Assembly: GCA_964520495.1 (NCBI GenBank) | Contig: CAZFMZ010000003.1 | Location: 1-54,424 of the forward strand | Length of the DNA stretch: 54,424 bases | DNA from: UBA1020 sp964520495 | Lineage (GTDB): Bacteria; Patescibacteriota; Saccharimonadia; Saccharimonadales; Saccharimonadaceae | Direction of reading: 5' to 3' | Made by a program: the position numbers and the translations under genes | Shown: positions 6,626 through 14,820 of the stretch, one piece after another | Layout of the letters: every line of letters begins with the position of its first letter | Numbering within the stretch: position 1 is the first letter of the stretch | The notes under the pieces: model-generated | Told to the model about the DNA's origin: nothing | The model's database searches: none | What the model saw: only the letters and a program-made list of their open reading frames with translations

Positions 6626-9442
6626 ATGTCAGATGTGATCCGTGTTGTTGGTGCCCGCGAGCACAACCTAAAGAACATTTCCGTGGAAATACCACGCGAC
6701 AAGCTGGTGGTGATTACCGGTTTAAGCGGTTCCGGTAAATCATCGCTTGCGTTCGACACCATCTACGCCGAAGGCCAGCGTCGTTACGTCGAAAGCCTAT
6801 CGAGCTACGCCCGACAGTTCCTCGGTCTCATGGAAAAACCAGATGTCGATCAGATCGAAGGACTCAGCCCGGCTATTTCAATCGACCAGAAATCAACCAG
6901 TCGTAACCCCCGTTCCACGGTCGCTACCGTAACGGAAATATATGACTATCTTCGACTACTGTTCGCCCGGATCGGCGTACCGCACTGTCCCGTGTGTGGC
7001 AAAGCGGTCTCTCGACGGACGGCACAGGCGATCATTGATGAAGTGATGAAGATCGAAGATGGAACCAAGCTGCTCCTGCTCGCCCCGATCGTCAAAGATA
7101 AAAAGGGCGAATTCGCTCACATACCGGAACAATATCGTCGGCTCGGATTCGCCCGGGCACGGGTCAACGGGGTGGTATACGCCCTTGATGAGTTTCCGCA
7201 GCTAGATAAGAAGTACAAGCATACCATCGAAATCGTCGTCGATCGACTGGTGATGAGCTCATCGTCGACGGGCCGCATCACCCAATCAGTTGAGCAGGCA
7301 CTCGATCTTGCCGGTGGTGTCGTAGAACTCTTCAATGTTGAAACGGAAACATCCGCCATCTTCAGTCAACGGTATGCCTGTGTCGACCATCCGAATGAAG
7401 ATATACCTGAGCTTGAGCCACGCCTGTTCAGCTTCAATGCGCCTCAGGGAGCGTGCTCAGTCTGTACGGGGCTGGGGTCGCGATTGGAAGTAGACCCGGA
7501 CCTGGTATTCAATCCTCGCCTGACCATTTCTGAGGGGGCGATTAGGCCGTACAACCGGGTCAATTCCGACGCTTGGTACATGAAGCGGCTTGCCAAGGTG
7601 GCAGAGGCGCATGGGTTTAGTATCTCGACACCAGTAGGCGACCTTCCGCAAGCTGCCTTGGAGAAAGTCTTGTATGGGACCGGCACTCAGAAATACACCG
7701 TCGATCTTGGGGCCGGCCGCTCCTACCAGTCGACGTATGAAGGCGTCGTCCCGAATCTTGAGCGCCGACATAAAGAGACAGATAGTGAATTCATGCGCAA
7801 GGACATTGAACGGTTCATGCGTGAACGTAAGTGCCACGCCTGTCATGGGTCACGCCTTAAGCCGGTAGTCCTGGCAGTCACAATCCATGACCTGAATATC
7901 ATGGATATCTGCAATTTGGGGGTAGATGAAGCGCTCGAATTATTTAAGAGCCTGAAGCTCACCGAGCAGGAACGCTTCATTGCGGCGCAGATTATGAAAG
8001 AAATCACCGCTCGACTCGGTTTCATGAGCAATGTCGGACTTACCTACCTGGAGCTGTCCCGGGCCGCCAATACGCTTTCAGGTGGCGAAGCTCAGCGTAT
8101 CCGTTTGGCGACGCAGATCGGCTCCGGCTTGCAGGGCGTGCTGTACGTGCTCGATGAACCGTCCATCGGGTTGCACCAACGTGATAACGATCGACTGATA
8201 GAGACCCTTAAGCATCTCCGTGATCTTGGCAATACGGTACTGGTCGTGGAGCATGATGAGGATACCATCCGTCAGGCTGACTATCTGCTCGACATCGGTC
8301 CTCACGCCGGTATACACGGAGGCCAGGTGGTGGCACATGGCACACCGGAGGAAGTCGCCGCCAATACTGAGAGTATCACCGGAAGGTATCTGAGCGGCGC
8401 TGAAAAGATTAATCGGCCGAAAAAGCGCCGACGAGTAGAAGTTGATCGGCGGCTTATCATTCGCGGCGCAGCAGAAAATAACCTGAAGCATATCGATGTG
8501 GCATTTCCCCTCGGCGTCATGACCGTCGTGAGCGGCGTATCGGGTAGCGGAAAGTCGACATTGGTGAACGATATCCTCGCCAAGGAACTGTCTGCACGGC
8601 TCCATCGGGCCCAATCCGTACCCGGCAAGCATGAGAATATCGAAGGTATTGACCAACTCGATAAGGCGATCATCATCGATCAGTCCGCAATCGGCCGTAC
8701 GCCGCGTTCAAACCCGGCCACCTACACGGGTGTCTTCACGCCTATCCGCGAATTATTCGCCAGTACGCCCGAAGCCAATGTCCGTGGCTACAAGGCGGGT
8801 CGGTTCAGCTTCAATGTAAAGGGCGGACGCTGTGAGAACTGCCAAGGGGACGGTGTCATCAAAATCGAAATGCATTTCCTGCCGGATGTGTACGTGACGT
8901 GCGAAGAATGTAAGGGCAAACGGTATAACCGCGAAGCGCTTGAAATAAAATACAAAGACGCGACTATCGCTGATGTGCTTGAGATGACTGTCGAGCAGGC
9001 GGCAGAGTTCTTTGCGAACGTACCAGCTATTGCGCGGAAGTTGACCACCTTGGTTGACGTCGGACTGGGATATATTCGTCTTGGTCAACCAGCCACAACG
9101 TTTTCCGGGGGCGAGGCTCAGCGTATCAAACTTGCGAGTGAATTGTCCCGTCGTTCAACCGGTAAAACGCTCTATATTCTTGACGAACCGACCACAGGAC
9201 TACACTCGGCTGACGTCAAACGACTACTCGAAATCCTTCAGCAACTTGTCGAAGGTGGCAACACAATGGTTATCATCGAACACAACCTTGATGTCGTCAA
9301 GACGGCCGATCATGTCATCGACATGGGTCCCGAGGGTGGGTCCGGAGGCGGGCAAGTGATAGCCGAGGGTACGCCCGAAGAAGTGGCACGTATACCCGCT
9401 TCGTATACTGGTAATTACCTAAAACCGCTACTTTCCGCGTAG
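6626..9442 (+). CDS. uvrA: UvrABC excinuclease subunit A
   Basis: A 938-residue DNA-damage-recognition ATPase of nucleotide excision repair, normal length. It has two ABC ATPase halves: Walker A GLSGSGKSS near residue 33 and SGVSGSGKST near 637, with ABC signatures LSGGEAQRI and FSGGEAQRI. Zinc-binding segments are CPVCGKAV near 115, a CVDH...CSVC module near 252-280 and a CENC...CEEC module near 735-760. In the second, the usual CxxC reads CxxH (Cys codon 7379-7381, His codon 7388-7390). The mRNA is predicted leaderless. The 3' end overlaps the convergent dedA gene by 15 bases. Confidence 0.98.
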   Translation: MSDVIRVVGAREHNLKNISVEIPRDKLVVITGLSGSGKSSLAFDTIYAEGQRRYVESLSSYARQFLGLMEKPDVDQIEGLSPAISIDQKSTSRNPRSTVATVTEIYDYLRLLFARIGVPHCPVCGKAVSRRTAQAIIDEVMKIEDGTKLLLLAPIVKDKKGEFAHIPEQYRRLGFARARVNGVVYALDEFPQLDKKYKHTIEIVVDRLVMSSSSTGRITQSVEQALDLAGGVVELFNVETETSAIFSQRYACVDHPNEDIPELEPRLFSFNAPQGACSVCTGLGSRLEVDPDLVFNPRLTISEGAIRPYNRVNSDAWYMKRLAKVAEAHGFSISTPVGDLPQAALEKVLYGTGTQKYTVDLGAGRSYQSTYEGVVPNLERRHKETDSEFMRKDIERFMRERKCHACHGSRLKPVVLAVTIHDLNIMDICNLGVDEALELFKSLKLTEQERFIAAQIMKEITARLGFMSNVGLTYLELSRAANTLSGGEAQRIRLATQIGSGLQGVLYVLDEPSIGLHQRDNDRLIETLKHLRDLGNTVLVVEHDEDTIRQADYLLDIGPHAGIHGGQVVAHGTPEEVAANTESITGRYLSGAEKINRPKKRRRVEVDRRLIIRGAAENNLKHIDVAFPLGVMTVVSGVSGSGKSTLVNDILAKELSARLHRAQSVPGKHENIEGIDQLDKAIIIDQSAIGRTPRSNPATYTGVFTPIRELFASTPEANVRGYKAGRFSFNVKGGRCENCQGDGVIKIEMHFLPDVYVTCEECKGKRYNREALEIKYKDATIADVLEMTVEQAAEFFANVPAIARKLTTLVDVGLGYIRLGQPATTFSGGEAQRIKLASELSRRSTGKTLYILDEPTTGLHSADVKRLLEILQQLVEGGNTMVIIEHNLDVVKTADHVIDMGPEGGSGGGQVIAEGTPEEVARIPASYTGNYLKPLLSA

Positions 9443-10150
9443 GTAGTCGTAGAAGTGTCGTACCGACCGACGCAGTTTCTGCCGGGTGGCTGGCTCCTTT
9501 AAGATGTGAACGAGGGGCGGGGTGACTGAGAGGAAGATGATAGCCAGGATGACGTATTCGATGTTTATGCCGGTTGCGGTGATGAAGTCACCTACAAAGT
9601 AACCAAGGTAGGTCAGGCCTACCGCCCAGAGGAATGCACCGATGATGTTAAATACCACAAAGGTACGATACTCCATCTTACTGACACCGGCGATAATCGG
9701 CGCGAAGGTGCGCACGACAGGAACGAAGCGGGCCAGGATAATGGTTTTCGGGCCATGTGCTTCATAAAAGGCTTCCGCTCGCCGCAGATTCTCCTGGTGG
9801 AACAGCACCGAATCTTTCCTGTGAAACAGACGGCGACCGACCCGTCGTCCGAACGTGTAGCCAACGTTGTCGCCTAAGACCGCAGCTACGAACAGAATCA
9901 TAGCTAGCGCATGGATGTTGAACTTTATGATGTCCTGACTCACCAGGAAACCGGCAGTGAACAATAGACTGTCGCCCGGGAGGAAGAAACCGATTAATAG
10001 CCCCGACTCCGCAAAAATGATAGCGGCGATACCCGGTACGCTTACGAGAGTGATAAGGGCCTCCAGCCCGTAATGCTCAATCGTCAGATAGCCGAAGGCG
10101 CCGAGGCCGAATACCACGCCGATGAGCAGGAGCGGAAGAAAACGTTTCAT
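9428..10150 (-). CDS. DedA family membrane protein
   Basis: A 240-residue polytopic protein with about five hydrophobic segments. It contains the DedA (SNARE-associated) signature: FAESGLLIGFFLPGDSLLF near residues 47-65, then RRVGRRLF, ARFVPVVRTFAPIIAGVSKM and a membrane segment around GAFLWAV. DedA proteins are flippase-like transporters linked to lipid recycling and membrane potential. It is convergent with uvrA, overlapping it by 15 bases. Its own extended -10 promoter lies 8 bases before the ATG, so the mRNA should be leaderless. Confidence 0.93.
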   Translation of the reverse strand: MKRFLPLLLIGVVFGLGAFGYLTIEHYGLEALITLVSVPGIAAIIFAESGLLIGFFLPGDSLLFTAGFLVSQDIIKFNIHALAMILFVAAVLGDNVGYTFGRRVGRRLFHRKDSVLFHQENLRRAEAFYEAHGPKTIILARFVPVVRTFAPIIAGVSKMEYRTFVVFNIIGAFLWAVGLTYLGYFVGDFITATGINIEYVILAIIFLSVTPPLVHILKEPATRQKLRRSVRHFYDYLRGK

Positions 10151-10158
10151 TGTCTTTT

Positions 10159-10167
10159 ATTGTAGCA
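10159..10167 (-). promoter_or_regulatory. Extended -10 promoter of dedA
   Basis: Minus strand TGC plus TACAAT, followed by 8 bases and the ATG. Predicted leaderless. Confidence 0.65.
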
Positions 10168-10191
10168 CGGCCTCTGGTCGTGAGCTGCCCA

Positions 10192-10200
10192 TGGTATAAT
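10192..10200 (+). promoter_or_regulatory. Extended -10 promoter of rplY
   Basis: TGG plus TATAAT (10195-10200). The leader is about 37 nt and contains AAAAGGAGAGAG directly before the ATG, so this gene, unlike its neighbours, has a leader and a strong ribosome binding site. Confidence 0.75.
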
Positions 10201-10243
10201 AAGAGCTGGATTACTCCGTAAACGTATCCAGAAAAGGAGAGAG

Positions 10244-11014
10244 ATGGGAGATAAACTAACGCTTAAGTTGGACACCCGTGACGTCCAGGGTAAGAAAGTC
10301 GCCAAACTTCGCAAAGAAGGTATCGTGCCGGCCGTAGTGTATGGTCCGGGTATCGATCCAATTAGCGTCCAGGCAGCAGGGAACGTGATTGAAAAAGTAT
10401 ATCGTACGGCGGGTACTTACACGCCAGTCCATTTAAGCATCGGCGCAAAACGGAAGATCGCCATGATCAAGGACGTTGACTTCGAACCGGTCAAGGGTAC
10501 GATACGTCATGTCTCATTCCATGCGGTCAACGCGAGCGACCCGGTGACGGCAGAAGTGCCTGTGCACCTGGTTGATGAAGGCGAATCTGTCGCTGAGAAG
10601 AACGGTCTGATTGTCTTGCAGGCGCTCGATAAGATTGAAGTACGCGCGCTGCCGATGGACCTGCCTGATGCGATTGAGATCTCAGTGGCCGAGCTTAAAG
10701 AGGCCGGTGACAAAGTTACCCTGGCGAACGCCACTCTGGCGGATGGCGTCGAATTTGTCGAGCACGACGACGGTCACCACGATGATGATGAGGAAGAAAA
10801 GCCACACATCACCGACCTGATGGTTGCCAGCGTGTGGGAGCCAGCAGCTCTGCAGGCAGCGAACGACGCAGCTGCCGGTGACGTTGAGGATGAGTCCGAA
10901 GTCGAGTCTGAGCACGGTGAGGGCACGCCGCAGGATACCCAGGCGCAGGAGGATAAGCCGGGCGGAAAATCTCAGGACGAGCCGAAACAGTCGAACGTGG
11001 ACGCGAACAGTTAG
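10244..11014 (+). CDS. rplY: 50S ribosomal protein L25/general stress protein Ctc
   Basis: A 256-residue L25 of the long CTC type. The N-terminal L25 domain (1-95; LDTRDVQGKKVAKLRKEGI near residues 6-24) binds 5S rRNA, and a TL5-like beta domain covers about 96-185. A very acidic tail rich in Asp, Glu, Gln and Ser (about 186-256) is longer than in most homologues; the junction holds HDDGHHDDDEEE. A strong Shine-Dalgarno supports the start. A 9-bp hairpin follows the stop. Confidence 0.95.
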   Translation: MGDKLTLKLDTRDVQGKKVAKLRKEGIVPAVVYGPGIDPISVQAAGNVIEKVYRTAGTYTPVHLSIGAKRKIAMIKDVDFEPVKGTIRHVSFHAVNASDPVTAEVPVHLVDEGESVAEKNGLIVLQALDKIEVRALPMDLPDAIEISVAELKEAGDKVTLANATLADGVEFVEHDDGHHDDDEEEKPHITDLMVASVWEPAALQAANDAAAGDVEDESEVESEHGEGTPQDTQAQEDKPGGKSQDEPKQSNVDANS

Positions 11015-11037
11015 CCACGACAACGATGAATCTCTCG

Positions 11038-11064
11038 AAATGGCGGCCGTAAGGACCGCCATTT
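11038..11064 (+). terminator. Hairpin after rplY
   Basis: AAATGGCGG (11038-11046) pairs perfectly with CCGCCATTT (11056-11064) around a 9-base loop. The U-run is short (TTT), so it may attenuate rather than stop transcription into the MazG-like gene. Confidence 0.65.
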
Positions 11065-11088
11065 CACGCATAAATACAAGGAGGCCGC

Positions 11089-11382
11089 ATGACACTACAG
11101 GAACTACAGGCGTGGGTAAAAGAAGACTGGGAGACGCGAAGCACGCTTCAGCCCAGTTTGGAAACGCAACTATTATTTGCGATCGAGGAATTCGGTGAGG
11201 TGGCCGAAGCTATACGAAGGCGTACGGTCACGGACGATTACAAGATCGACGATGGTAAACTCGGAACGGAATTTGCCGACCTGCTCGTTACTATCGTGAC
11301 GCTTGCCAATACGTTTGATATCAACCTTACCCAAGAAATCGTCGGCTTTCAGCAAAAACTAAATGACCGTCGGGCTGCGTAA
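11089..11382 (+). CDS. MazG-like nucleotide pyrophosphohydrolase
   Basis: A 97-residue, all-helical protein. The metal-binding EExxE motif lies in AIEEFGEVAEAIR (about residues 31-43) and a second acidic pair in EFADLLVTIVTLAN (about 63-76), the signature of the MazG/dCTPase-like superfamily that hydrolyses NTPs or dNTPs to monophosphates. It is a single-domain form. The Shine-Dalgarno CAAGGAGG is excellent. It is probably served by readthrough from rplY, as no -10 is seen in the short gap. Confidence 0.88.
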   Translation: MTLQELQAWVKEDWETRSTLQPSLETQLLFAIEEFGEVAEAIRRRTVTDDYKIDDGKLGTEFADLLVTIVTLANTFDINLTQEIVGFQQKLNDRRAA

Positions 11383-11391
11383 GCGGCCCGT

Positions 11392-11859
11392 TTACTGTCG
11401 CCGAACGCCGGAGGTAGATTTTCGAAGCGGTGTTGTCGTGGCTACTAAGCCGAGCGCCAGCGCTACCAGCGCCGCGTTTTTGATGATGTACTGACCCTCG
11501 AGGTTCGGTACTAGCGGCTGTTGCCAGGTGGCTTCGGCATAGAGCAGTAGCGGCGATGAGACGACGAACACGTGGACCGCCATTAACAGGATGGCAGGGC
11601 GGGTCAAACGGGGAAAGAGCATCATCAGCCCGATGATACATTCAACGACCGCGAGGAGATAGAACAATTCGAGCGCGTAGTTTCCTGCACCCATTCTTTC
11701 GGCGAATCCAAGTGCCAAGACACTGGCAGGACTAAGCCCCAGAAGTTTCAACAGACCGAAGTAAAAGAAAATCACGAACAAGCTCACTCGCGCAATCCAG
11801 CCATAGTGGCGTCTGGCAAACGTGATGAACGCAATATCAAGCGCATGGAACCTATTCAT
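11392..11859 (-). CDS. DoxX/YkgB-like integral membrane protein
   Basis: The start is set at 11859 because an extended -10 (TGG TATGAT) lies 7 bases upstream. The longer frame would begin upstream of its own promoter. The 155-residue product has four hydrophobic helices and the pattern of DoxX-like/DUF417 proteins: FFYFGLLKLLG in helix 1, VVECIIGLMML in helix 2 and LEGQYIIKNAALV before helix 4. Such proteins are quinone-related or of unknown function. It is divergent from trhO. Confidence 0.75.
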   Translation of the reverse strand: MNRFHALDIAFITFARRHYGWIARVSLFVIFFYFGLLKLLGLSPASVLALGFAERMGAGNYALELFYLLAVVECIIGLMMLFPRLTRPAILLMAVHVFVVSSPLLLYAEATWQQPLVPNLEGQYIIKNAALVALALGLVATTTPLRKSTSGVRRQ

Positions 11860-11866
11860 GAGCATC

Positions 11867-11875
11867 ATCATACCA
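11867..11875 (-). promoter_or_regulatory. Extended -10 promoter of the DoxX-like gene
   Basis: Minus strand TGG plus TATGAT, 7 bases before the ATG. It faces away from the trhO -10, and the two boxes lie within about 40 bp. Confidence 0.65.
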
Positions 11876-11898
11876 TGCTCGCCCGTAACAGAGGGAAA

Positions 11899-11907
11899 TG
11901 GTATAAT
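11899..11907 (+). promoter_or_regulatory. Extended -10 promoter of trhO
   Basis: TGG plus TATAAT (11902-11907), then 7 bases and ATG at 11915. Predicted leaderless. Confidence 0.75.
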
Positions 11908-11914
11908 CAACCTG

Positions 11915-12811
11915 ATGCAGAAGATACTTCTTTACTACAAGTTCACCCCGATTAATGAGCCGGAAGCCATTAAGTTATGGCAAAAAACCTTGTGTGACAG
12001 CCTGAACCTACGGGGCAGAATACTTGTTAGTCCGCATGGTCTCAACGGGACAGTCGGCGGTGACATCGATGACCTGAAAGCGTATATCAAAGCGACGAAG
12101 CAGTATGCCGGCTTCCAAGACATCGTGTTTAAATGGTCGGATGGCGGACGGGAACATTTCCCCCGCATGAGCGTGAAAGCACGTAAAGAGATTGTCGGTT
12201 TCCATGCACCAGATGAGGTGAAAGTCGATGAACGGGGTGTCGTGAACGGTGGGATCCACCTGAAGCCGCAACAGGTGAACGAAATGGTCGAGCGGTACGG
12301 TGATGAGATAGTCTTCTTTGATGGTCGCAACGCGCATGAGGCCAAGGTAGGTAAGTTCAAGAACGCGGTCGTGCCAGATACGAACACAAGTCGTGATTTC
12401 ATTCCCGAGCTAGAGAGCGGCAAATATGACCATCTGAAAAATAAGAAGGTGGTGACCTATTGTACTGGTGGTATCCGGTGTGAAATCCTATCCAGCCTGA
12501 TGAAGAACCGTGGCTTCGAAGAAGTCTACCAGCTCGATGGGGGCATCGTGAAGTACGGCGAAGCGTATGGCGATGACGGGCTATGGGAGGGATCATTACG
12601 TGTCTTCGATGATCGGATGACGGTAGAGTTCTCTGAGCGAGCTGCGGTTATTGGTGAGTGTACCCACTGTGTCGCCAAGACCTCAAACTTCGAAAATTGC
12701 GCCCACCCCAACTGCAACGATCTTGTCCTGGTCTGTGAAAGCTGCAAAGAGGAGCCTGATTTGCTCTACCATACCGACGCATGTCGTCAGGCCGCGGCCA
12801 CCTTAGCCTAA
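11915..12811 (+). CDS. trhO: tRNA uridine(34) hydroxylase TrhO (rhodanese domain)
   Basis: The start at 11915 is set by the promoter; an upstream in-frame ATG would lie before the -10. The 298-residue protein has an N-terminal acylphosphatase-like domain (SPHGLNGTVGG near 35-45) and a central rhodanese domain with active-site Cys in YCTGGIRCE. A C-terminal Cys-rich part (CTHC, then C-x5-C and CESC) looks like a zinc site. TrhO makes 5-hydroxyuridine at position 34 of several tRNAs using O2. Length and motifs fit the YceA family. Confidence 0.93.
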   Translation: MQKILLYYKFTPINEPEAIKLWQKTLCDSLNLRGRILVSPHGLNGTVGGDIDDLKAYIKATKQYAGFQDIVFKWSDGGREHFPRMSVKARKEIVGFHAPDEVKVDERGVVNGGIHLKPQQVNEMVERYGDEIVFFDGRNAHEAKVGKFKNAVVPDTNTSRDFIPELESGKYDHLKNKKVVTYCTGGIRCEILSSLMKNRGFEEVYQLDGGIVKYGEAYGDDGLWEGSLRVFDDRMTVEFSERAAVIGECTHCVAKTSNFENCAHPNCNDLVLVCESCKEEPDLLYHTDACRQAAATLA

Positions 12812-12859
12812 AGATGTTTGCTACCATTCCCGCTCCGTCATAATCACGAAAGGATACGC

Positions 12860-13258
12860 ATGGAACTAATCGTCAAACTGCTCGCAACCGGTGCTATCAT
12901 GGGAATCCTCGACTTTTTCTGGCTCGGGTTCATTGCGAAGAAACTGTATTATAGCGAAATAGGCACCTTGCTGCTTGAAAAACCAAATATGCCGGCAGCG
13001 CTGGCGTTTTATGCCATCTATATCGTCGGTGTCGTTATGTTCGTACTGACGCCGGCACTCGAAAGAGGCTCTTGGCAGCATGCGCTAGGGTACGGCGCAC
13101 TGTTCGGATTCGTCGCCTATGCTACCTATGACCTTACGAACCTGGCGACCTTAAAGGGATTCAGCCTGAAAATCGTAGCCATCGACCTGGTATGGGGTGC
13201 TGTCTTGACGGCAACCGTCGCAACCGGTGCGTATTTCATCGTCAAGGCGCTTGCCTGA
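12860..13258 (+). CDS. DUF2177 family membrane protein
   Basis: The start at 12860 has GAAAGGA about 8 bases upstream and begins MELIVKLLATG; the longer frame from 12818 has no site. The 132-residue product has four transmembrane helices. The family motif LDFFWLGFIAKKLYYSEIG is near residues 17-35 and YATYDLTNLATLKG is in the third loop, matching DUF2177 (PF09945), a family of unknown function. It follows trhO closely and may be cotranscribed. Confidence 0.85.
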   Translation: MELIVKLLATGAIMGILDFFWLGFIAKKLYYSEIGTLLLEKPNMPAALAFYAIYIVGVVMFVLTPALERGSWQHALGYGALFGFVAYATYDLTNLATLKGFSLKIVAIDLVWGAVLTATVATGAYFIVKALA

Positions 13259-13261
13259 CGC

Positions 13262-13267
13262 TATACT
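13262..13267 (+). promoter_or_regulatory. -10 box of uvrC
   Basis: TATACT directly after the preceding stop codon. The GTG start is 6 bases later, so the mRNA should be leaderless. No TG extension is present. Confidence 0.6.
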
Positions 13268-13273
13268 TAAAGG

Positions 13274-14755
13274 GTGAATACCTCTCTCGAACGGAAGCTG
13301 AAAGATCTGCCACGAACGCCTGGCGTCTATTTTCATAAGGATAAGTCTGGTGAGATTATCTATGTCGGTAAGGCGGCAGTGCTTAAGAACCGTGTCCGTC
13401 AGTATTTTCAGAGTGCTCGGGCGTTCGACGCTAAGACGATCGCATTAGTGAGTGAAATCGATGATACGGACTGGGTAGAGACAGAGAGCGAGATCGACGC
13501 CCTGTTCCTGGAAAGCGAAATGGTCAAGCGCTATAAGCCACGCTACAACGTGTTGCTTCGTGACGATAAGAGCCAGATGTTCGTACGTATCGACATGAAA
13601 AGCGAGTGGCCATATGTCTGCTTTACGCGCAACCCTAGCGATGACGGTGCCGAGTATTTCGGACCGTTTTACAACGGCTATGCCGTCAAGAAGGCGCTTC
13701 GGTATTTGCGCAAAGTCTACCCGCATTACACGAAGCCAACTGAAAAACGTGGATCAAAATTAGATGAGGACCTTGGGCTCAGTCCGCGCCGTAGTGACGG
13801 GCCGGAGCTCTATCGACAGAACCTGCGTAAACTAATCAGCTACATCAAAGGCAACCGGGTGGCCCTGGCGCGTGAAATGGAAACCGATATGAAAAGGGCC
13901 GCCGGGGCTCATGACTTTGAGCGAGCTGCCCTGCTACGAAATAAACTCCAGGCCATGAAGGAGCTGCAGCGTCGCGTCATGTTTGGCGATAGGGAATTCC
14001 TGGATATCAGTAAGGATAAGGCGCTGGCCGATTTGGTGGAGCTGCTAGGGCTACCTACCGTGCCGCGCCGTATAGAAGGGTTCGACATTTCGCATATGGG
14101 TGGCACCAACGTGGTTGCCAGTATGGTGGTGTTCACCAACGGTACGTCCGACCGGGCGGAGTATCGCAAATTCAAGACCAGACTCGAGCATAACGACGAT
14201 TTCTTTAACATGAACGAAACAGTGCAGCGTCGCTTCAGCCCAAAGAACGTGGCCGGATGGGGTACACCGGACTTGGTGGTGATCGATGGTGGAAAGGGCC
14301 AGTTGGAGGCGGCGCTCAAAGCGCGTGATGCACACGGCGTCCGCGTACCCTTCATCGGCTTGGCCAAGAAACAGGAGCAGATCGTTATCCACCATCAATC
14401 GTCCAACGTCACACTAAATCGCCAAAAGCTCACGGAGTTAGACGGCTACCTAGACGTAACAAAAGAATTTACTCTGGTGAGCTTGCCACATTCGTCCCAT
14501 ATCGTGAAGCTACTACAGCGCATCCGTGACGAATCTCATCGTTTCGCGGTCAGTTACCACACCGTCCTTAAGCGTAAGAAGCAGACGGAAAACGTACTGG
14601 AAGATATGCCCGGTATCGGACCGGCCACGCGAAAGAAACTCATAAAAACGTTTGGCAGCTTACGCGGTGTTCGACAAGCATCACCAGAGGAGCTGATCGA
14701 AGCTGTCGGGCCAGCCAAGGCGGCAGTTATTCAGCGTTACTTATCGCAAACATGA
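13274..14755 (+). CDS. uvrC: UvrABC excinuclease subunit C
   Basis: A 493-residue dual-incision nuclease of excision repair, shorter than the roughly 600 residues of E. coli UvrC. Present are the GIY-YIG domain (PGVYFHKDKSGEIIYVGKA, about 16-34), the UvrB-binding helices (about 195-235), the RNase H-like endonuclease (GFDISHMGG; DLVVIDGGKGQLEAA) and the C-terminal helix-hairpin-helix pair (MPGIGPATRKKL near 450; SPEELIEAVGPAKA). The shortening is mostly in the linkers. The GTG start is chosen because it lies 6 bases after the -10. Confidence 0.96.
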   Translation: MNTSLERKLKDLPRTPGVYFHKDKSGEIIYVGKAAVLKNRVRQYFQSARAFDAKTIALVSEIDDTDWVETESEIDALFLESEMVKRYKPRYNVLLRDDKSQMFVRIDMKSEWPYVCFTRNPSDDGAEYFGPFYNGYAVKKALRYLRKVYPHYTKPTEKRGSKLDEDLGLSPRRSDGPELYRQNLRKLISYIKGNRVALAREMETDMKRAAGAHDFERAALLRNKLQAMKELQRRVMFGDREFLDISKDKALADLVELLGLPTVPRRIEGFDISHMGGTNVVASMVVFTNGTSDRAEYRKFKTRLEHNDDFFNMNETVQRRFSPKNVAGWGTPDLVVIDGGKGQLEAALKARDAHGVRVPFIGLAKKQEQIVIHHQSSNVTLNRQKLTELDGYLDVTKEFTLVSLPHSSHIVKLLQRIRDESHRFAVSYHTVLKRKKQTENVLEDMPGIGPATRKKLIKTFGSLRGVRQASPEELIEAVGPAKAAVIQRYLSQT

Positions 14756-14761
14756 GCAGTA

Positions 14762-14770
14762 TGGTACACT
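14762..14770 (+). promoter_or_regulatory. Extended -10 promoter of the pilin-Fn3 gene
   Basis: TGG plus TACACT, 50 bases upstream of the ATG. A second weaker TATACG lies at about 14794. Confidence 0.45.
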
Positions 14771-14820
14771 TAACGTGAAACAGTCGCCTTACTATACGAA
14801 GTGTCTAGGATGAAACAAAC

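Noticed and set aside
8078..8656. 192-codon open frame antisense to uvrA
   Set aside because: It lies wholly opposite a conserved ATPase, has no promoter or ribosome site, and its composition is that of a reverse-frame shadow.
11822..11914. Longer start of trhO
   Set aside because: Would start before the TGG TATAAT promoter and overlap the divergent DoxX-like gene.
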